A DNA stretch of 9,075 nt from Coriobacteriia bacterium. GTDB taxonomy: Bacteria; Actinomycetota; Coriobacteriia; Coriobacteriales; UMGS124. Position numbers and translations under genes: made by a program. Each line of letters begins with the position of its first letter. The stretch's first letter is position 1. A model generated the notes under the pieces. It was not told where the DNA came from. It ran no database searches and saw nothing but the letters and a program-made list of their open reading frames with translations. Shown here in pieces: positions 6,683 to 9,075 of the stretch. The stretch is taken from positions 1 to 9,075 of the forward strand of contig JAGZEG010000031.1 in NCBI GenBank assembly GCA_018368455.1, read 5' to 3'.

Positions 6683-7286
6683 CAAGACTCCCCAATAGTG
6701 ATTCAGGTGAATCAAATAATTTTGCGCGGGAGCGAAGTTGGGTATCGTCCCAGTCCCACCATGCAATTCCCTCGAGCCGTTGAATAACTTCATTAGTAAA
6801 TCGAAACTTCAAAATCCTTGCTGGGGAACCAGCAACAACTGCATATGGCGGAATGTCTCTTGTTACAACTGAATGGGCGCCAACGACAGCACCATCACCA
6901 ATCCTTACCCCTGCTTTAATAAAACACGCCTCACCAATCCAGACATCATTTCCAATGTGAGTTTGCGGTGCAGCATCGAAACTTAAAGTCGCAATGTTGG
7001 TTCCAAAAACGTTATGCCCATCAAGAAAAACGGGTGAAGTTGAGACATAATCCAGAGGATGATTACCTCCGCCAATCGCGCAGTAGCTGGCAATGGAGCA
7101 AAATGAACCAATAGAAGTGTTGCAAATGGAATTAGCAACACCGACATAGGAGTAACGGCCAATTGAAACATCAATCAGATTACTTTTTTGCAGCACATGA
7201 GCGGTACGATCAATCACGCAGTTACGTAAAGATGGAAGTTGTATTTTTTGAAAAAACTTTGCCAAATAGTATAGAATATGCTGCAT
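6675..7286 (-). CDS. hexapeptide-repeat O-acetyltransferase (CatB/XAT-like, left-handed beta helix)
   Basis: A 203-residue acyltransferase that would transfer acetyl from acetyl-CoA to a sugar hydroxyl of the polymer or its precursor. Hexapeptide repeats are visible at about 38-72 (VSIGRYSYVG, SICNTSIGSFCSI) and about 108-146 (THIGNDVWIGEACFIKAGVRIGDGAVVGAHSVV). The loop between them carries GGGNHPLDYVSTSPVF, with His76 the expected catalytic base. The PYAVVAGSPARILKFRF stretch and the C-terminal WWDWDD (176-181) are hallmarks of the CatB-type group. Length is normal. It starts immediately after the TAA of the GT2 gene with no gap, and an AGAGAA precedes the ATG. GC is low (about 40%, 27% around the start), unlike capF. 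The acceptor is unknown; an acyl group other than acetyl is possible. Confidence 0.88.
   Translation of the reverse strand: MQHILYYLAKFFQKIQLPSLRNCVIDRTAHVLQKSNLIDVSIGRYSYVGVANSICNTSIGSFCSIASYCAIGGGNHPLDYVSTSPVFLDGHNVFGTNIATLSFDAAPQTHIGNDVWIGEACFIKAGVRIGDGAVVGAHSVVTRDIPPYAVVAGSPARILKFRFTNEVIQRLEGIAWWDWDDTQLRSRAKLFDSPESLLGSLDD
6688..6693 (-). promoter_or_regulatory. Shine-Dalgarno site fixing the GT4 start at 6682
   Basis: Minus strand GGGGAG with a 5-base spacer to the ATG at 6682. It lies inside the end of the acetyltransferase gene and supports the 386-residue product over the 423-residue reading from 6793. Confidence 0.7.
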
Positions 7287-8129
7287 TTAATATTCTCTAT
7301 TCTTATTTCTTTGTTCATAGAGCTTTGCGTCTACTAGATAACGATACCAATAGGCTTGAAGAAATGCATAAATACGACCAGGTTTTCCGTCTAAAAAACC
7401 AAGCTTAATATAGTAACGATACCAGTAATATAGCCGAGCACGAATAAATAGAGGCAATTTGTAATAAAGGCTGTCGCGCATCTTTTCCGCTTGCGCAGCA
7501 TTCCCTTTCAAATCAGCATTTCGACGACCAGAGACAACGGCTAGGCGATCTTCAACTTCGCGAGTTGAATACGCATTATGTTTCTCAATCCAAGACGAAA
7601 GATCTTTGAAATCGTGATGGAGACAGTCTTCCTTCAGTCGAATACAGGAGCCCTTCTCAAGTACAACATGCTCTCCCATTGATCGATTCTCGAATTTACC
7701 TGTCCCATACTTAAAGACCGTAATCTTCCAAATCGGATAAACCCCTCCATACGTAAGATAACGGCCGAGGAAAAGCAGCTTAAACGGCATCTCCATGCCG
7801 TTTACCTCATCTTCAGCATGCTGATCGCACTCTTTTTCTAGTTCCTGGGCCAGTTCAGGGGTTACAATTTCATCTGCATCAATACGAAACACCCACGTAG
7901 TTTCTATTCCAACATTATCAAGAGCCCAGTTAAACTGACTAGCATAATGAACCCACTCGTGATAATAAACATCAGCCCCAAAGGACTTAGCAACTTCCAC
8001 TGTCTTATCGGTTGAGCCGCTATCGACAATAACAATACGCTTAACTAACGATTTGATTGAATTGAGGCAATTAGCGATATTCTTCTCTTCGTTTTTGGTC
8101 AAAACGATAGCGGTCATATCGCAAGGCAT
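7287..8129 (-). CDS. family 2 glycosyltransferase (WaaE/KdtX-like)
   Basis: A 280-residue inverting GT-A glycosyltransferase. Residues 5-15 read MTAIVLTKNEE, the nucleotide-binding start of GT2; IVIVDSGSTDKTVEVA follows (33-48). The metal-binding DXD-type motif is RIDADE (82-87, Asp84/Asp86), preceded by QFNWALDNV, typical of the WaaE-like subgroup. HHDFKDL and the Tyr-rich, basic tail (about 225-270: YKLPLFIRARLYYWYRYYIK, YAFLQAYWYRYL) are also as in that group, probably binding the membrane surface. ATG 8129 is two bases past the capF stop with GAGG eight bases upstream; Met5 (8117) is an alternative start. Donor sugar cannot be deduced. Low GC (about 35-45%). Confidence 0.9.
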   Translation of the reverse strand: MPCDMTAIVLTKNEEKNIANCLNSIKSLVKRIVIVDSGSTDKTVEVAKSFGADVYYHEWVHYASQFNWALDNVGIETTWVFRIDADEIVTPELAQELEKECDQHAEDEVNGMEMPFKLLFLGRYLTYGGVYPIWKITVFKYGTGKFENRSMGEHVVLEKGSCIRLKEDCLHHDFKDLSSWIEKHNAYSTREVEDRLAVVSGRRNADLKGNAAQAEKMRDSLYYKLPLFIRARLYYWYRYYIKLGFLDGKPGRIYAFLQAYWYRYLVDAKLYEQRNKNREY

Positions 8130-8131
8130 TT

Positions 8132-9075
8132 TTAAACCTCTTCCGCAAAGGTATCAGGGTTTGTCGGATCAAAGGGTTCATTAGCCCACATAAGCGTAAC
8201 AAGATCCGCAGTGTTAGACAGGTTCGTGATGTTGTGCGTATAACCCGGAATCATCTCTACAACTTGCGGCCTCTCGCCGCTCACCACATACTCTATCACT
8301 GGGAACGGGTTGCCGTCCGCATCCGTGCCGACCTTACGCAGTCTGATGCTGGCCTCACCGCTCACGACTAGAAACTTCTCCCACTTGGACATGTGCCAGT
8401 GGTTGCCCTTGGTGACCCCCGGCCTGCTCACGTTGACCGAGACCTGCCCGCGCTCGGGGGTGCGCAGGAACTCGGTGAAGCTGCCGCGCGCGTCGGCGTT
8501 GGGCCTGAGGTCGTAGGAAAAGCTTCCCGGCTCGTAGTAGCTCAGGAAGGTCGACCAGAGCTTCTTGGACAGCGAGCCCTCGGTGAGGTCGGGGACCTGG
8601 AGGGTCTCCCGGGAGTCGCGGAAGGACTCGAGCATGCGGACTATCTCGCCCAGGGTCGCCCTCTGGGAGCCGGGGGCGTAGCGGTAGCGCCCGGCGTCGT
8701 CGGGCACGCACTCCCCGCCCTCCCAGCGGCAGCGGGGCGCCTCGCCCAGCAGGGCGCCCAGCATGGCGCCGACCAGGTCGTCGACGTAGAGCAGCTCCAG
8801 CTCGGTCGAGGGGTCGTCGACGCGGAAGGGCCGGCCGTTGGCGATCGCGTCGCAGAACGTGGCCACCGCCGAGTTGTACCTGGGGCGGCACCACTTGCCG
8901 TAGAGGTTGGGCAGGCGGTAGACCAGGGCCGGGGCGCCGGTGCGCTCCTCGCGCTCGAACAGCAGGCGCTCCGCCTCGAGCTTGCTCTGCCCGTAGGCGG
9001 AGCCGGCGTAGCGGCCCCGAAGCGTCGCCTGCGCGCTGCTCGCCAGCATCACGGGGCACGAGTTGCCGTGCCGCT
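8132..9075 (-). CDS. capF: CapF/WbjC-type UDP-2-acetamido-2,6-dideoxy-L-hexose reductase, 3' part, runs off right edge
   Basis: 313 residues are visible; the frame is open past 9073, and about 85 N-terminal residues (the nucleotide-binding start of the SDR domain) lie outside. The SDR part shows PVMLASSAQAT near the edge, the YGQSK active-site motif (YxxxK) and RLPNLYGKWCRPRYNSAVATFC. The C-terminal cupin domain has RGSFTEFLRTPERGQVSVNV, TKGNHWHMSKWEKFLVVSG with metal-ligand histidines, PGYTHNITNL and LMWANEPFDPTNPDTF. This two-domain build and these motifs are those of S. aureus CapF, which acts between CapE and CapG in UDP-L-FucNAc synthesis. No CapE is visible here; a CapG could be the left-edge gene. 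The codons are about 73-75% GC up to about 8400 and then 45-58% to the stop, a break inside the cupin domain. GT2 starts 2 bases after its stop. Confidence 0.93.
   Translation of the reverse strand, partial: RHGNSCPVMLASSAQATLRGRYAGSAYGQSKLEAERLLFEREERTGAPALVYRLPNLYGKWCRPRYNSAVATFCDAIANGRPFRVDDPSTELELLYVDDLVGAMLGALLGEAPRCRWEGGECVPDDAGRYRYAPGSQRATLGEIVRMLESFRDSRETLQVPDLTEGSLSKKLWSTFLSYYEPGSFSYDLRPNADARGSFTEFLRTPERGQVSVNVSRPGVTKGNHWHMSKWEKFLVVSGEASIRLRKVGTDADGNPFPVIEYVVSGERPQVVEMIPGYTHNITNLSNTADLVTLMWANEPFDPTNPDTFAEEV

Noticed and set aside
6683..6793. N-terminal extension of the GT4 to 6793
   Set aside because: It would overlap the acetyltransferase by 119 bases; ATG 6682 has a good SD and the typical N-terminal strand.

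Overview
This window looks like part of a capsule or exopolysaccharide locus of the Wzx/Wzy type. Every supported gene is on the minus strand, so the locus reads from the right edge to the left edge. The flanks are GC-rich (about 65-75% in the counted 60-base lines of capF 5' and ugd 3') with strongly GC-ending codons, while the interior falls to about 27-45% in places. A high-GC host with Coriobacteriia-like (Actinomycetota, e.g. Collinsella/Olsenella relatives) proteins is my best guess. The host is inferred from base composition and protein flavour, not proven.

Layout in transcription order: (1) 3' part of a CapF/WbjC-type gene of UDP-L-FucNAc synthesis, open at the right edge (8132-9075); (2) GT2 glycosyltransferase (7287-8129); (3) hexapeptide-repeat O-acetyltransferase (6675-7286); (4) GT4-like glycosyltransferase (5522-6682); (5) Wzy-like polymerase split by one extra base in a G8 tract (4270-5521); (6) Wzx flippase (2765-4273); (7) a badly decayed C-terminal remnant of a non-hydrolysing UDP-GlcNAc 2-epimerase (about 2205-2757), which fills what would otherwise be a 690-bp gap; (8) UDP-glucose 6-dehydrogenase of the streptococcal HasB type (812-2071); (9) a candidate terminator, then a two-gene module of a small protein plus a DUF4160 protein (170-695); (10) the first 33 codons of an apparently intact 2-epimerase (1-99), open at the left edge.

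Genes 1 to 6 abut or overlap by a few bases, as in a translationally coupled operon. Together they would make UDP-linked sugars (a UDP-L-FucNAc precursor from CapF, UDP-GlcA from Ugd), assemble and O-acetylate a lipid-linked repeat unit, flip it (Wzx) and polymerise it (Wzy). The most interesting points are the homopolymeric frameshift in the polymerase (possible ON/OFF switch or sequencing error), the previously hidden epimerase pseudogene, abrupt GC breaks inside capF and inside the GT4 gene that bound a roughly 2.1-kb AT-rich block, and the DUF4160 pair between two sugar-nucleotide genes.
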